64,000 bases of DNA from Allobosea sp. UNC402CLCol (GCF_000745475.1 NZ_KN050692.1:389955-453954), one strand, 5' to 3'; shown: positions 16,217 to 26,668, counted from the stretch's first letter. Notes: generated by a model from the sequence alone, not told the origin. Made by a program: numbers and translations.

Positions 16217-18356
16217 GACCGGACAGACTCGGATTTGTCATGAAGTAATTATGCGCATTGAACGGTTCTTCGTTCGGCGCCGGGACAATGCGGCGCGAGC
16301 CGCCATCGGGCAGGATCGTCCAGCTCTGCTCATTGTCGAGCAGGTTGGCGAGCATGATCTGATCGAGCAATTGCTGGTGCACCGTCGGGTTCAGGATCGG
16401 CGTCAGCGCCTCGACGCGACGGTCGAGATTGCGCGGCATCAGGTCGGCGGAGGAGATGTAGACCTTCGCCTTGGGCGAAGGCAAGCCATAGCCGGCGCCG
16501 AAGGCATAGATGCGGTTGTGCTCCAGGAAGCGGCCGATGATCGACTTGACCCGGATATTCTCCGACAAACCGGGCAGGCCTGGCCGCAGGCAGCAGATGC
16601 CGCGCACGACGAAGTCGATCTCGACGCCGGCCCGGCTGGCGTCATAGAGCGCGTCGATGATCTCGGGATCGACCAGCGAATTGCATTTGCCCCAGATCGC
16701 GCCCTTGCGGCCGGCCTTCACATGCGCGACCTCCTCGGCGATGTCGCCGAGCAGGCGCTTCTTCAGGTTCGTCGGCGAGACGGCCATGCGCTCCAGCCCG
16801 GCCGGCTCAGCATAGCCGGTGATGAAGTTGAAGACGCGGGCGACATCCTGCGAAAGCACCGGATCGGCGGTGAAGAAGGACACGTCGGTGTAGATGCGCG
16901 CCGTGATCGGATGGTAGTTGCCGGTCGCGATATGACAGTAGCTGACGAGCTGGCCGGCCTCGCGCCGCACCACCAGTGACAGCTTGGCGTGGGTCTTCAG
17001 CTCGATGAAGCCGTAGACGACCTGGACGCCGGCGCGCTCCATCTCCTTGGCCCAGCGGATGTTCGCTTCCTCGTCGAAGCGGGCCTTGAGCTCGACCAGC
17101 GCGGTCACCGACTTGCCGGCCTCGGCGGCCTCGGTCAGCGCCTTAACGATCGGCGAGTTCGAGGAGGTGCGGTAGAGCGTCTGCTTGATCGCGACGACAT
17201 TGGGGTCGCGGGCCGCCTGCTGCAGGAACTGCACCACGACGTCGAAGCTCTCATAGGGGTGATGGACCAGCAGGTCCTTCTGCCGGATCGCGGCGAAGCA
17301 GTCGCCGCCATGCTCGCGGATGCGCTCGGGAAAACGGGCGTTGTAGGGCCTGAACTTCAGGTCCGGCCGGTCGACGCTGACGAGCTGGGCAAGCTCGTTC
17401 AGGCCGATCATGCCGTTGACCTCGACGACCTCGTCGCTGTCGACCTTGAGCTCGCGCACGATCATCCGGCGCAGATGGTCGGGCATGCCGGTCGAGAGTT
17501 CGAGCCGGATGACGACGCCGAGGCGCCGCTGCTTCAGCATGGTCTCGAAGACGCGGACGAGGTCCTCCGCCTCCTCCTCGATATCGAGGTCGGAGTCGCG
17601 GATGACGCGGAAGGAGCCGGTGCCCTTGACCTCGTAGCCGGGGAAAAGCTTGGCGATGAAGAGCGAGACCGCATCCTCGAGGGTGATGAAGCGGTGCAAA
17701 CCTTCGCGGGCGAGATCGGGCAGCTCGATGAAGCGGTCGATCTTGATCGGCACGCGGATCAGCGCGTCGAGCTGGCGCCCGTCGCTGAGGCGCTCCAGCG
17801 CGAGCGCGACGGTGAAACCGAGATTCGGGATGAAGGGGAAGGGATGGGCCGGGTCGATCGCCAGCGGTGTCAGCACCGGGAAGACGTAATTGAGGAAATA
17901 ATCCTCCAGCCAGATCCGGTCCTGCGAACCGATGTCGGCCGGGCCGAGCAGATGGATGCGATTTTCGTGCAGCTCATGGCGCAGTTCGACCCAGCGCGCC
18001 TGCTGGTCGTCGGTCAGGGCCGAAACCGCATTGCCGATCTCGACGAGCTGCTCGGCCGGGGTGAGCCCGTCCTGGCTGGGGGTGACGACGCCGGCCTTGA
18101 GCTGCTCGCGCAGGCCCGAGACGCGGACCATGAAGAACTCGTCGAGGTTGTTGGCCGAGATCGAGAGGAAGCGCAGCTGCTCCAGCAGCGGATGGCTGCG
18201 GTTCGACGCCTCCTCCATGACCCGGCGGTTGAACTGCAGCCAGGAGAGCTCGCGATTCATGAAGCGCGCCGGCTGCCGGCGCAGCGGCAATGCGTCCGAA
18301 TCCCCCGTCGCCCTATCCGGCATGTCGGGCATGTCGGCCGCGATCTCCGTGGTCAT
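16152..18356 (-). CDS. ppk1: Polyphosphate kinase 1
   Basis: 734 residues with the PPK1 order: N domain (FMNRELSWLQFNRRV, SANNLDEFFMVRV), head domain, and C1/C2 domains with catalytic His motifs (FIELKTHAKLSLVVRR and the later RGICCLRPG region). It makes polyphosphate from ATP. The frame is open to 18500, but the segment before ATG 18356 is an Arg/Thr-rich run unlike PPK1, so I start there. ATG 18425 remains possible. Downstream of hdaA on the same strand, with its end overlapping ppx. Confidence 0.94.
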   Translation of the reverse strand: MTTEIAADMPDMPDRATGDSDALPLRRQPARFMNRELSWLQFNRRVMEEASNRSHPLLEQLRFLSISANNLDEFFMVRVSGLREQLKAGVVTPSQDGLTPAEQLVEIGNAVSALTDDQQARWVELRHELHENRIHLLGPADIGSQDRIWLEDYFLNYVFPVLTPLAIDPAHPFPFIPNLGFTVALALERLSDGRQLDALIRVPIKIDRFIELPDLAREGLHRFITLEDAVSLFIAKLFPGYEVKGTGSFRVIRDSDLDIEEEAEDLVRVFETMLKQRRLGVVIRLELSTGMPDHLRRMIVRELKVDSDEVVEVNGMIGLNELAQLVSVDRPDLKFRPYNARFPERIREHGGDCFAAIRQKDLLVHHPYESFDVVVQFLQQAARDPNVVAIKQTLYRTSSNSPIVKALTEAAEAGKSVTALVELKARFDEEANIRWAKEMERAGVQVVYGFIELKTHAKLSLVVRREAGQLVSYCHIATGNYHPITARIYTDVSFFTADPVLSQDVARVFNFITGYAEPAGLERMAVSPTNLKKRLLGDIAEEVAHVKAGRKGAIWGKCNSLVDPEIIDALYDASRAGVEIDFVVRGICCLRPGLPGLSENIRVKSIIGRFLEHNRIYAFGAGYGLPSPKAKVYISSADLMPRNLDRRVEALTPILNPTVHQQLLDQIMLANLLDNEQSWTILPDGGSRRIVPAPNEEPFNAHNYFMTNPSLSGRGKSLSSSSPRALSRKGGRKA

Positions 18357-18554
18357 GCGCTTGGTCCGTACCCTTACCCTGGTCGTCGTCCTGCTCGTGC
18401 GTCTCATGGGGCGTTGTGAAGCCATCCTACCGTGACGGTTCGATGACAAGCGACATGAATCGCTGTCGGAAAAGGTTAGCAGGCATCGGCCGCCGGCCAT
18501 AGATAGGAGGCTTCACGGGGCGCCTGGCAGCCCCCGCGATCGTCAGCAGGCCGC

Positions 18555-19253
18555 TCAGCCCGGCTCCTGCGGGAACAGCTCGGCCAGCACCTCCTGCACC
18601 AGCGGGCGCGTCACGCGCCGGCCGCGCTCCAGCGCCACCCGGTCGAGCCGGTCCACAACCTGCCGCGCGGCGGCGAAGGAGCGCTCCATCCTGAGCGCCA
18701 GCGTATCGATGACCGCCGTATCGACCACGAGCTGGCGGTCGATGAAGAGCTTGACCAGCACGGCGCGGAGCAAACCGTCATCCGGCGGCTCGATGGTGGC
18801 GCTCGGTGCCAGCCGCAGGCGCGAGAGCAGGTCCGGCACGCGCAGGCCCCAGAGATCCGGCGGCGTGCGCGCCGTCAGCAGCAGATGGCCTCCGCGTGCC
18901 TTGATCGCGTTCATCAGGTGGAACAGCGCCGGCTCGTCGAAGGGGGCGGCATCGCAATCCTCGATTACCAGCGCGCCACCCGAGACCAGATGCGGCACAT
19001 TCTCCTCGGTGAGATCGCGCGCAGGAACCGTCCAAGCATGGGCCATGCGGGCCCAGATCGCGGCGAGATGGGTCTTGCCCGCGCCTTCCGGTCCCGTCAG
19101 GCGCAGCCAGGCATCCGGCCAGCGCGGCCAGCTTTCGACCAGCCCGTAGGCCGCCTCGTTCGAGGGGCCGACGAGGAAATCCTCGACGCCGTGGCGGCTG
19201 TCGACCGGCAGGTCGAAGGCGAGCTGGCGCGGGCGCGAAGGCGCGTCTGACAT
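18555..19253 (-). CDS. hdaA: DnaA-related replication regulator HdaA
   Basis: 232 residues, a short AAA+ protein resembling the ATPase domain of DnaA without its DNA-binding domain IV. It has Walker A GPEGAGKTHLA, a Walker B-like LVIEDCDA and sensor region HLLLTARTPP. An N-terminal QLAFDLP segment matches the clamp-binding motif of Hda proteins, which with the loaded DNA clamp stimulate ATP hydrolysis by DnaA. It lies 7 bp downstream of the PerM-like gene on the same strand. This context (perM-hdaA-ppk) is common in alphaproteobacteria. Confidence 0.92.
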   Translation of the reverse strand: MSDAPSRPRQLAFDLPVDSRHGVEDFLVGPSNEAAYGLVESWPRWPDAWLRLTGPEGAGKTHLAAIWARMAHAWTVPARDLTEENVPHLVSGGALVIEDCDAAPFDEPALFHLMNAIKARGGHLLLTARTPPDLWGLRVPDLLSRLRLAPSATIEPPDDGLLRAVLVKLFIDRQLVVDTAVIDTLALRMERSFAAARQVVDRLDRVALERGRRVTRPLVQEVLAELFPQEPG

Positions 19254-19260
19254 GGGCGGC

Positions 19261-20367
19261 TCAGCGCTCGATCTCGATCGTCACATCGGCCTTCGCTGGG
19301 TTCGGATGAATGCCGCGATAGAGATTGCTGGCGAGATACTGCCGGAGGGCGAAGCGGCAGAGCACGCCGATGACCGCCGCCAGCGGCACCGCCAGCAGCA
19401 GGCCGACGAAGCCGAAGAGCGAACCGAAGGCAAGCAGCGCGAACATCAGCCAGACCGGATGGACGCCGATCGAATCGCCGACGAATTTCGGCTGGAAGAT
19501 GTTGCCCTCGAGGAACTGCCCGACCAGGAAGACGCCGAGCGTCGCCAGCGGCCAGGTCCAGTCCGGCCAGAACTGCACCGTCGCGACGCCGACCGAGAGC
19601 ACGAGCCCGGTCAGCGAGCCGACATAGGGAATGAAGGAGAGGAAGCCCGAGATGATGCCGATCAACGCGCCGAAATTGACACCGACCACGCTCAGCCCGA
19701 TGGCGTAGAAAGCGCCCAGCAGCAGGCAGACCAGCGCCTGCCCGCGCAGGAATCCGGCGATGGCGGTGTCCATCTCGCGGACCAGCCCGCGGATGGTCTT
19801 GCGATGGTCGCGCGGCAGCCAGCTATCGACGGTCGCGACCATGCGATCCCAGTCGACCAGCAGATAGAAGGCGATGACCGGCGTCAGCACCAGCAGCGAA
19901 AAGACGCCGACGATCGCGGTGCCGCCGCTCCAGAGCGATTGCAGCAGGCCGCCAACCCATTTCGTCGCCTGGCCGACGAGGTCGCCCAGCGAGCTTTGCG
20001 CCTGCTTGGCAAGATCGCCGCCGCCGAAGCGCTCGAGCCAGGGCGCGCCCTTTTCGAGCACGAGCGACTGCAGTTTCGCCGCATCCCCGGGCAGCCGTGC
20101 CACCAGCCCGGCGAGTTGCTGGCCGAGCAGCGGCGCGAGCAGGATCAGCACCAGCGCGAAGATCAGGATGAAGACGACGAGGATGACGATGGTCGCGGCA
20201 AGACGGCTCATCCCGAGGCGCTCCAGCCGGTCGGCCAGCGGATCGAGCAGATAGGCAAGCGCCAGCGCCGCGATGAAGGGCAGCAGGATGTCCCTGAGCA
20301 GCACCAGGAACAGCACGAAGACGAAGAGGGAACCCAGCCAAAAGCCGATCTGGCGCTGTAAGGTCAT
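19261..20367 (-). CDS. AI-2E family / PerM-type membrane transporter
   Basis: 368-residue integral membrane protein with about eight hydrophobic segments and the family pattern: N-terminal hairpin helices (LFVFVLFLVLLRDILLPF), a soluble middle section with WVGGLLQS, and the conserved C-terminal GxxxxIPYVGSLTG region. The family includes TqsA (autoinducer-2 export) and proposed Na+/H+ antiporters, so substrate cannot be assigned. Start ATG 20367. It is co-directional with hdaA (7 bp gap) and the upstream phosphatidyltransferase. Confidence 0.88.
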   Translation of the reverse strand: MTLQRQIGFWLGSLFVFVLFLVLLRDILLPFIAALALAYLLDPLADRLERLGMSRLAATIVILVVFILIFALVLILLAPLLGQQLAGLVARLPGDAAKLQSLVLEKGAPWLERFGGGDLAKQAQSSLGDLVGQATKWVGGLLQSLWSGGTAIVGVFSLLVLTPVIAFYLLVDWDRMVATVDSWLPRDHRKTIRGLVREMDTAIAGFLRGQALVCLLLGAFYAIGLSVVGVNFGALIGIISGFLSFIPYVGSLTGLVLSVGVATVQFWPDWTWPLATLGVFLVGQFLEGNIFQPKFVGDSIGVHPVWLMFALLAFGSLFGFVGLLLAVPLAAVIGVLCRFALRQYLASNLYRGIHPNPAKADVTIEIER

Positions 20368-20408
20368 CCATCAGCCTCTTCGCGTCTTCGGCAGGAAGAC
20401 GAGCAACT

Positions 20409-20984
20409 CTATACGTGGTCCGGCGGTTCCCGGCCAGCGCGGGCGGTCTCGGTCGATCCCGCCATGTGCCGCAGCCAGAAGGCGAGATAGGCCGCCATCG
20501 AGGCGAGCGTCAACAAGGCGACGACCAGCTCGCCGACCGTGCCGGCGGGACCGGGATCGATGCCGAAGGCGCGCGAGCCGAGCGCCAGCGCGGCAAAGGC
20601 GATCTGCGCGGCGGTGTTGAGCTTACTGACGATAAAGGGGGCGATCGTGACCGGCCGGTCGAGCAGCCAGGAGAGCAGCACCGCGGCCACGATCATGATG
20701 TCGCGCGCCACGACCAGGACGACGAGCCAGAACGGAATCGCGCCGACCACCGCGAGCGTGATGTAGATCGAGACGATCAGCGCCTTGTCGGCGATGGGAT
20801 CGAGATAGGCGCCGAGCTCGCTCGCCATGCCGCAGCGCTTGGCGAGGAAGCCGTCGACGGCATCGGACACACCCGCGACGACGAAAATGACGAAAGCGGC
20901 GTCCCAGCGCGCATTGACGATCATCACGATGACGAGCGGCACCAGGAAGAGCCGGCCGAGCGTGATCAGATTCGGGATCGTCAT
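20409..20984 (-). CDS. CDP-alcohol phosphatidyltransferase family protein
   Basis: 191-residue membrane enzyme with the family signature D-x2-DG-x2-A..G..D..D seen as DAVDGFLAKRCGMASELGAY followed by LDPIADK, plus four to five hydrophobic segments. Such enzymes transfer a phosphatidyl group from CDP-diacylglycerol. PgsA- or cardiolipin-synthase-like activity fits the MTIPNLITLGRL start, but the acceptor is not certain. ATG 20984 is chosen because it begins this conserved N-terminus; in-frame starts at 21005 and 21029 have no better support. First gene of the run leading to hdaA. Confidence 0.88.
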   Translation of the reverse strand: MTIPNLITLGRLFLVPLVIVMIVNARWDAAFVIFVVAGVSDAVDGFLAKRCGMASELGAYLDPIADKALIVSIYITLAVVGAIPFWLVVLVVARDIMIVAAVLLSWLLDRPVTIAPFIVSKLNTAAQIAFAALALGSRAFGIDPGPAGTVGELVVALLTLASMAAYLAFWLRHMAGSTETARAGREPPDHV

Positions 20985-21051
20985 GGGTGCAGCTTCGCTC
21001 AGCATCACGCGCAATGCCAGCCCGGCCACTCATGACATCCGTTTCCTCGCG

Positions 21052-21115
21052 CCGTCATCCCGGGTTAGCCCAGGCATGGATCCCGGGTCTCTCTTTCGGT
21101 CGCCCGGAATGACGC
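21052..21115. repeat. Palindromic intergenic repeat (type A, short copy)
   Basis: A shortened copy with ends GCCGTCATCCCGGG and CCCGGAATGACGC, lying between the divergent phosphatidyltransferase and purM genes. Confidence 0.65.
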
Positions 21116-21215
21116 AAGATGGCGATGATAAAGCCAATAAAGCCCGTTCCAAGCCTTGCCAGCCGGGGCGTGCTTGCCTATCGCTCCCGCGAACAGGAAC
21201 AAAGGCGAGACCGCA

Positions 21216-22289
<1,074 letters not shown>

Positions 22290-22291
22290 GC

Positions 22292-22909
22292 ATGGCGGCT
22301 GGCCGCAAACGCGTCGGAGTGCTGATCTCCGGGCGCGGTTCCAACATGGTTTCGCTGGCGGAAGCCGCGCAGGCGCCGGACTATCCGGCGCAGATCGGGC
22401 TCGTGCTCTCGAACATTCCCGATGTCGCGGGGCTCGACCGGGCGCGTGGCTTCGGCATCGCGACCGCGACCGTCGATCACCGCGCCTTCGGCAAGGACCG
22501 CGAGGCCTTCGAGCGCGCGATGGACGAGGTGCTGCGCGTCAACCAGATCGATCTGGTCGTGCTCGCCGGCTTCATGCGCATCCTGACGCCCTGGTTCGTG
22601 ACGCGCTGGGAAGGCCGGATGATCAACATCCACCCCTCGCTGCTGCCGCTGTTCAAGGGCACGCATACGCACCGGCAGGCTCTGGAAGCCGGCGTCGCCG
22701 AGCATGGCTGCTCGGTGCATTTCGTCGTGCCGGAGCTCGATGCCGGCCCGGTCATCTTGCAGGCGAAGGTGCCGGTCCTGCCCGGCGACGACGAGAACAA
22801 GCTGGCGCAGCGCGTCCTTGCCGAGGAGCACAAGCTCTATCCGGCGGCGCTGGCCGAGGTCGCTTCGGGCCGGGCCAGACTCGAAGGCGGGGTCGTCATC
22901 CGCGGCTGA
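22292..22909 (+). CDS. purN: Phosphoribosylglycinamide formyltransferase
   Basis: 205 residues. It transfers formyl from 10-formyl-THF to GAR. Motifs: N-terminal VGVLISGRGSNM, the catalytic NIHPSLLP with Asn and His, and HFVVPELDAGPVI with the catalytic Asp. ATG at 22292 is 2 bp after the purM stop; a GTG at 22286 overlapping the stop is an alternative. The 3' end overlaps the convergent WYL regulator by 73 bp. Confidence 0.97.
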   Translation: MAAGRKRVGVLISGRGSNMVSLAEAAQAPDYPAQIGLVLSNIPDVAGLDRARGFGIATATVDHRAFGKDREAFERAMDEVLRVNQIDLVVLAGFMRILTPWFVTRWEGRMINIHPSLLPLFKGTHTHRQALEAGVAEHGCSVHFVVPELDAGPVILQAKVPVLPGDDENKLAQRVLAEEHKLYPAALAEVASGRARLEGGVVIRG

Positions 22910-23664
22910 GAGGCGGCTGCGCCCTCGGCGTTCGCCGGCATCCCGCCGCCCTCGCGCTTGCAGCGCTCCCATTCCTCGCGCGTCGCCTCTTCCTCCTTCT
23001 GCCAGCGGCGGAAGAGATCGGCGCGGCGGGCGGGGTAACGCTCCTCCAGCGCGACGAGGCCGGTCATACGGTCGGTGCGGAAATGGCGGAAGGCCTGCCG
23101 AAGCTCGCACCAGGCGATGACGATGCGGACGCGTTCGTAGAAGGTCATGCCGATCGGCCAGATCATGCGCTGCGTCGCATGGCCGCTTTCGTCGCTGTAT
23201 TCGATCGAGAGCTTGCGGCCGTTGCGGATCGCGGCGCGCACGGCCGCGACATCGACCTGATCGACCGGCAGCTCGCCCGGATGGGAGGCCGCGAACAAGG
23301 CGCCGTCGAGCAGGATCGGCTTCAGATGGGCAGGCAGTACGGCGGCGACCTTGCTGACGACATCCTCGGCCGCTCGCGCGAGCACCGGGTCCGCCCGCTC
23401 GCTGAGCCAGCGCATGCCGACGAGCACGGCCTCGATCTCGTCGGGCGAGAGCATCAGCGGCGGCAGGTCGAAACCGGCGTCGAGCACATAGCCGATGCCG
23501 GCCTCGCCGCGCACAGGCACGCCTTGGCGCACCAAGGCGCCGATGTCGCGATAGACCGTCCGCACGGAGACATCGAGCTCGGACGCCAGAGTCTCGGCGG
23601 TGACGGGGCGCCTGCGGCGACGCAGGCTCTGGATCATGTCGAGCAATCGTTCGGCGCGCTGCAC
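22837..23664 (-). CDS. YafY-type WYL-domain transcriptional regulator
   Basis: 275 residues. An N-terminal HTH_11 domain (LDMIQSLRRRRRPVTAETLA..., RTVYRDIGAL) is followed by the WYL domain (about 130-215, core RKLSIEYSD and YERVRIVIAWC). WYL regulators sense small ligands or nucleic acids and usually act as repressors. An unusual C-terminal tail of about 60 residues, first basic/acidic (RRWQKEEEATREEWERCK), then Ala/Ser/Pro-rich, extends into the antisense of purN. Start ATG 23664. The target is unknown. Confidence 0.88.
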   Translation of the reverse strand: MQRAERLLDMIQSLRRRRRPVTAETLASELDVSVRTVYRDIGALVRQGVPVRGEAGIGYVLDAGFDLPPLMLSPDEIEAVLVGMRWLSERADPVLARAAEDVVSKVAAVLPAHLKPILLDGALFAASHPGELPVDQVDVAAVRAAIRNGRKLSIEYSDESGHATQRMIWPIGMTFYERVRIVIAWCELRQAFRHFRTDRMTGLVALEERYPARRADLFRRWQKEEEATREEWERCKREGGGMPANAEGAAASQPRMTTPPSSLARPEATSASAAG

Positions 23665-23776
23665 GGCATTATCTCCCTACCCGGCCTCATAGCTGCGGCA
23701 TCATGGCCCAGCCGGGGTGACAACTTCTGTCAGGAGCGTGTCAGCAGCAAGGCGGGAGGTATCGAAGGCGTGGGAT

Positions 23777-23920
23777 CCCCTCTCCGGAAAGGAGAGGGGT
23801 AGAGGTGAGGTGTAGGTCGTTTGACCAGTAAGGCACAAACCTCGCAGCAGCAGCCGTCAGGTCACGGCCACAACGTCCAGCGGCCTTCCCCTCACCCTGC
23901 CCTCTCCCTCCGGGAGAGGG
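23777..23920. repeat. Paired GA/CT-rich hairpins (type D) in the 312-bp gap 23665-23976
   Basis: Two perfect 9-bp hairpins, CCCCTCTCC/GGAGAGGGG (23777-23799) and CCCTCTCCC/GGGAGAGGG (23900-23920), about 100 bp apart. Their arms are mutually complementary, so the whole can fold as one larger structure. Similar GGGAGAAGG hairpins flank 29538-29652. No gene was seen in this gap. Confidence 0.6.
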
Positions 23921-23976
23921 TTCCCCGCGCTATCCGAGAAACGGCGCTGCCGCACCGACCAAAAACGCCACTCGGC

Positions 23977-24339
23977 TCAGATCGGCCGCTTCAGCTTGCA
24001 CTGGTCGATGAAGCGCAGGCCCTTTTCGCGGGCCGTGTCGTTGAAATAGCCGGTGTCGCGGAAGGCCTGGATCTCGTCCTTGCTCATGGCATTGACGGTG
24101 CCCTTGGCGTAGCAGCTGCAGGGCGTGTGCACCGCCTCGCGCGTCGTGTTGAGCAGGCGCGACTGGGTGATCAGGCAGGCGTCGAAGGCACGGAGCTGAA
24201 TCATGTAGGGCGTCAGATTCTTCGCGGTCGGGTCCGGCGGAGGCAGCGCCGTGGAGCTGCTCGCGGCATAGGCCGAGGCGCCCAACAGCATCGAGAATCC
24301 ACCGGCCAGAACGACCGCACCCAACCGCCGCATCATCAT
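23977..24339 (-). CDS. Secreted hypothetical protein with four cysteines
   Basis: 120 residues, starting at the first of three consecutive ATG codons (24339) with AAGGACGGG upstream. A signal peptide (RRLGAVVLAGGFSMLLGASAYA) precedes an about 95-residue mature part with four Cys in DACL, PCSCY and DQCK, suggesting two disulfides in the periplasm. No CxxCH haem motif is present. No family recognised. It lies 101 bp downstream of the molybdopterin oxidoreductase on the same strand and could be co-transcribed; a functional link is only a guess. Confidence 0.75.
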   Translation of the reverse strand: MMMRRLGAVVLAGGFSMLLGASAYAASSSTALPPPDPTAKNLTPYMIQLRAFDACLITQSRLLNTTREAVHTPCSCYAKGTVNAMSKDEIQAFRDTGYFNDTAREKGLRFIDQCKLKRPI

Positions 24340-24440
24340 GACTTGCCCGTCCTTCGAGAAGAAGCGGTCGCATGGATCCCGGCGCCGCCACGCCTCCGCA
24401 TGACACAGATGCATGAAAGGTCAAGAGGCTCCGAAGCTTG

Positions 24441-26528
24441 TCAGGCCTTCCGGATCCACACCTTGTTGTCATGGAAGGCGGCACCGCCGAAAGGCGCCGG
24501 CGAATCGGCGCCGGTCAGGGTGTTGATGCCGCGACCGTGCTTATGGGCCGCATTGGGCCAGATCGACTCGGCGATGACCACGCCGCGTACCAGCCCTGCG
24601 AAGATCGCCGCGGTCAGATGGACCGTGCCGCGCCGGTTGCCGACGACGACTTCGTCGCCGGCCGCGATGCCGAGCCCGGCCGCATCGTCCGGATGCAGCA
24701 TCAGCGTCGGCTGCCCCTCCTTCTTCAGCGAGCCTGGCGTCTCATTGAAGGTCGAATTAAGGAAGCTGCGCGCCGGGCTGGTGGCGAGGCGGAAAGGATG
24801 CTCGTCATCGGCGAGCTCGATGACGTCCCACTGATCGGGTAGCGCCGGCAGCCGGTCATAAGGACCAACGAGGCCGTCATTGGCGTTCGGCACCTTCGGC
24901 CAGTCCGGCTTGAAGTGGAACTTGCCGTCGCGATGGCCGAATCCCTTCAGGTAATGCGCCGTCTCGAAATCCGGCTGTACGTCGAGGAAATCATTCGCGA
25001 TCAGCTCGTCCAGCGTACCGCGCCCGCTCTCGCGCAGCGTCCAGTCGACGATTTCGCGCGGGGTCATGGCGAAGCCGCGATGCTCGGCGCCCAGCCGCTG
25101 CGCCAGCGCCGAGACGACCTCATGGTTCGAGCGGCACTCGCCCGGCGGCTCGATCAGCTTGCCGCCCCACATGATGTGCTGGTGGCCGCCGCCCTGGTAG
25201 AGATCGTCATGCTCCATGAACTGCGTCGCCGGCAGGACGATGTCGGCCATGGCCGCCGTCTCGGTCATGAACTGCTCGTGGACGACGGTGAACAGGTCCT
25301 CGCGGGCAAAGCCCTGCTTGACCAGCTCCTGCTCGGGCGCGACCGAGACCGGGTTGGTGTTCTGGATGAAGAGCGCCTTGACGGGGCCGCCATCGCGCAG
25401 GGCCGGCGCATCGCCGGTCAGGACGCGGCCGATCTGCGACTGGTCGAGCTGGCGCACGCCGCGCTCCATGGTGTCGAGCCCCTCGATCAGGCTCTTGCGC
25501 CATCTGTAGATGCCGCTGTTGCTGTGGAAGGCGCCGCCGCCCTCGTACTGCCAGGCTCCCGTCACCGCCGGCACCGACAGCGCCGCATGCATCGAGACCG
25601 CGCCGTTACGCTGGCGCGCGAAGCCGTAGCCGAGGCGGAAGAAGCTCCGCTTGCGGGTGCCGACCAGCGTGGCGAATTCCTCGATCTCGGCGGCGCTCAG
25701 CCCCGTGATCGCCGCCGCCCATTCCGGCGTGCGCGTGGCGAGATGGGCTTCCAGCTCGTCAGGGCAGTCGGTATGGCCAGCGAGATAGTCGCGGTCGGCA
25801 TGGCCGTCGCGGAAGAGGACATGCATCACCGCGCAGGCCAGCGCCGCGTCGGTGCCGGGCTTCAGGACGAGCGCGAGATCGGCCTGCTGCAGCGTGGCGT
25901 TGCGGTAGATGTCGATGGCGACGATCTTGGCGCCGCGCTCCTTCCGCGCCTTGATGGCGTGGTTCATGACGTTGACCTGGGTGTGCACGGCGTTGGTGCC
26001 CCAGATCACGACGCAGTCCGACTTCGCCATCTCGCGCGGATCGACGCCGGCGAGACGGCCCGTGCCGGCGATGAAGCCTGTCCAGGCGGTCGTCGTGCAG
26101 ATGGTCGAGTACTGGCCGGAGTACCGCTTGGCGTGGCGCAGGCGGTTGATGCCGTCGCGCATCACCAGCCCCATCGTGCCGGCGTAGTAATACGGCCAGA
26201 CCGCCTCGGGGCCATGCTCGGCCTCGATGGCGAGGAAACGGCGCGCGATCTCGTCGAGCGCCTCGTCCCAGGAGATGCGCTCGAACTGCCCTGCCCCCTT
26301 CGGGCCGACGCGCTTCAGCGGGTGCAGCAGCCGGTCGGGATGGTGGATGCGCTCGGCGTAGCGGGCGACCTTGGCGCAGATCACACCGTCGGTATAGCTC
26401 TGGCGCTTCGAGCCCCGGACGCGGCCGATGCTGCGTCCGTCGAGAACCTCGACCTCGAGCGAGCAGGCAGAAGGGCAGTCATGCGGACAAACCGAGGGGC
26501 GGATCTCGACGCGGGGCATCTGGTTCAT
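24441..26528 (-). CDS. Molybdopterin-dependent oxidoreductase (DMSO-reductase superfamily)
   Basis: 695 residues. The N-terminal 4Fe-4S site is C14-x3-C18-x3-C22 with a fourth Cys at 51. The bis-MGD catalytic domain follows (WGTNAVHTQVNVM, IQNTNPVSV, DIVLPATQFMEHDD), and the C-terminal molydopterin-dinucleotide-binding barrel has LMLHPDDAAGLGIAAGDEV. A Cys in the YSTIC segment near residue 150 lies where the Mo ligand often falls. No Tat signal is visible, so it is probably cytoplasmic. No iron-sulfur or cytochrome partner subunit is adjacent. The substrate is not assignable. Confidence 0.9.
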   Translation of the reverse strand: MNQMPRVEIRPSVCPHDCPSACSLEVEVLDGRSIGRVRGSKRQSYTDGVICAKVARYAERIHHPDRLLHPLKRVGPKGAGQFERISWDEALDEIARRFLAIEAEHGPEAVWPYYYAGTMGLVMRDGINRLRHAKRYSGQYSTICTTTAWTGFIAGTGRLAGVDPREMAKSDCVVIWGTNAVHTQVNVMNHAIKARKERGAKIVAIDIYRNATLQQADLALVLKPGTDAALACAVMHVLFRDGHADRDYLAGHTDCPDELEAHLATRTPEWAAAITGLSAAEIEEFATLVGTRKRSFFRLGYGFARQRNGAVSMHAALSVPAVTGAWQYEGGGAFHSNSGIYRWRKSLIEGLDTMERGVRQLDQSQIGRVLTGDAPALRDGGPVKALFIQNTNPVSVAPEQELVKQGFAREDLFTVVHEQFMTETAAMADIVLPATQFMEHDDLYQGGGHQHIMWGGKLIEPPGECRSNHEVVSALAQRLGAEHRGFAMTPREIVDWTLRESGRGTLDELIANDFLDVQPDFETAHYLKGFGHRDGKFHFKPDWPKVPNANDGLVGPYDRLPALPDQWDVIELADDEHPFRLATSPARSFLNSTFNETPGSLKKEGQPTLMLHPDDAAGLGIAAGDEVVVGNRRGTVHLTAAIFAGLVRGVVIAESIWPNAAHKHGRGINTLTGADSPAPFGGAAFHDNKVWIRKA

Positions 26529-26598
26529 GGAGCTTTTCTAGTCCATTGCGCGGCGGCGCGGGAGCCGAAATTCGCGACAGGCCGCATGCGTAAGGCGC

Positions 26599-26668
26599 CG
26601 TTTGGAAATTCCCTCAGCCCCGATCCCGAGGAGCCGTCCGTGAGGAATGGCTTCCCAGGATGAGGGCT
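26599..26668. repeat. Palindromic intergenic repeat (type C, copy 2)
   Basis: Shares CCGTTTGGAAA, ATCCCGAG and AGCCGTC with the copy at 4780-4862, but the closing arm is degraded. It lies in the divergent space between the molybdoenzyme and mipA. Confidence 0.55.
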
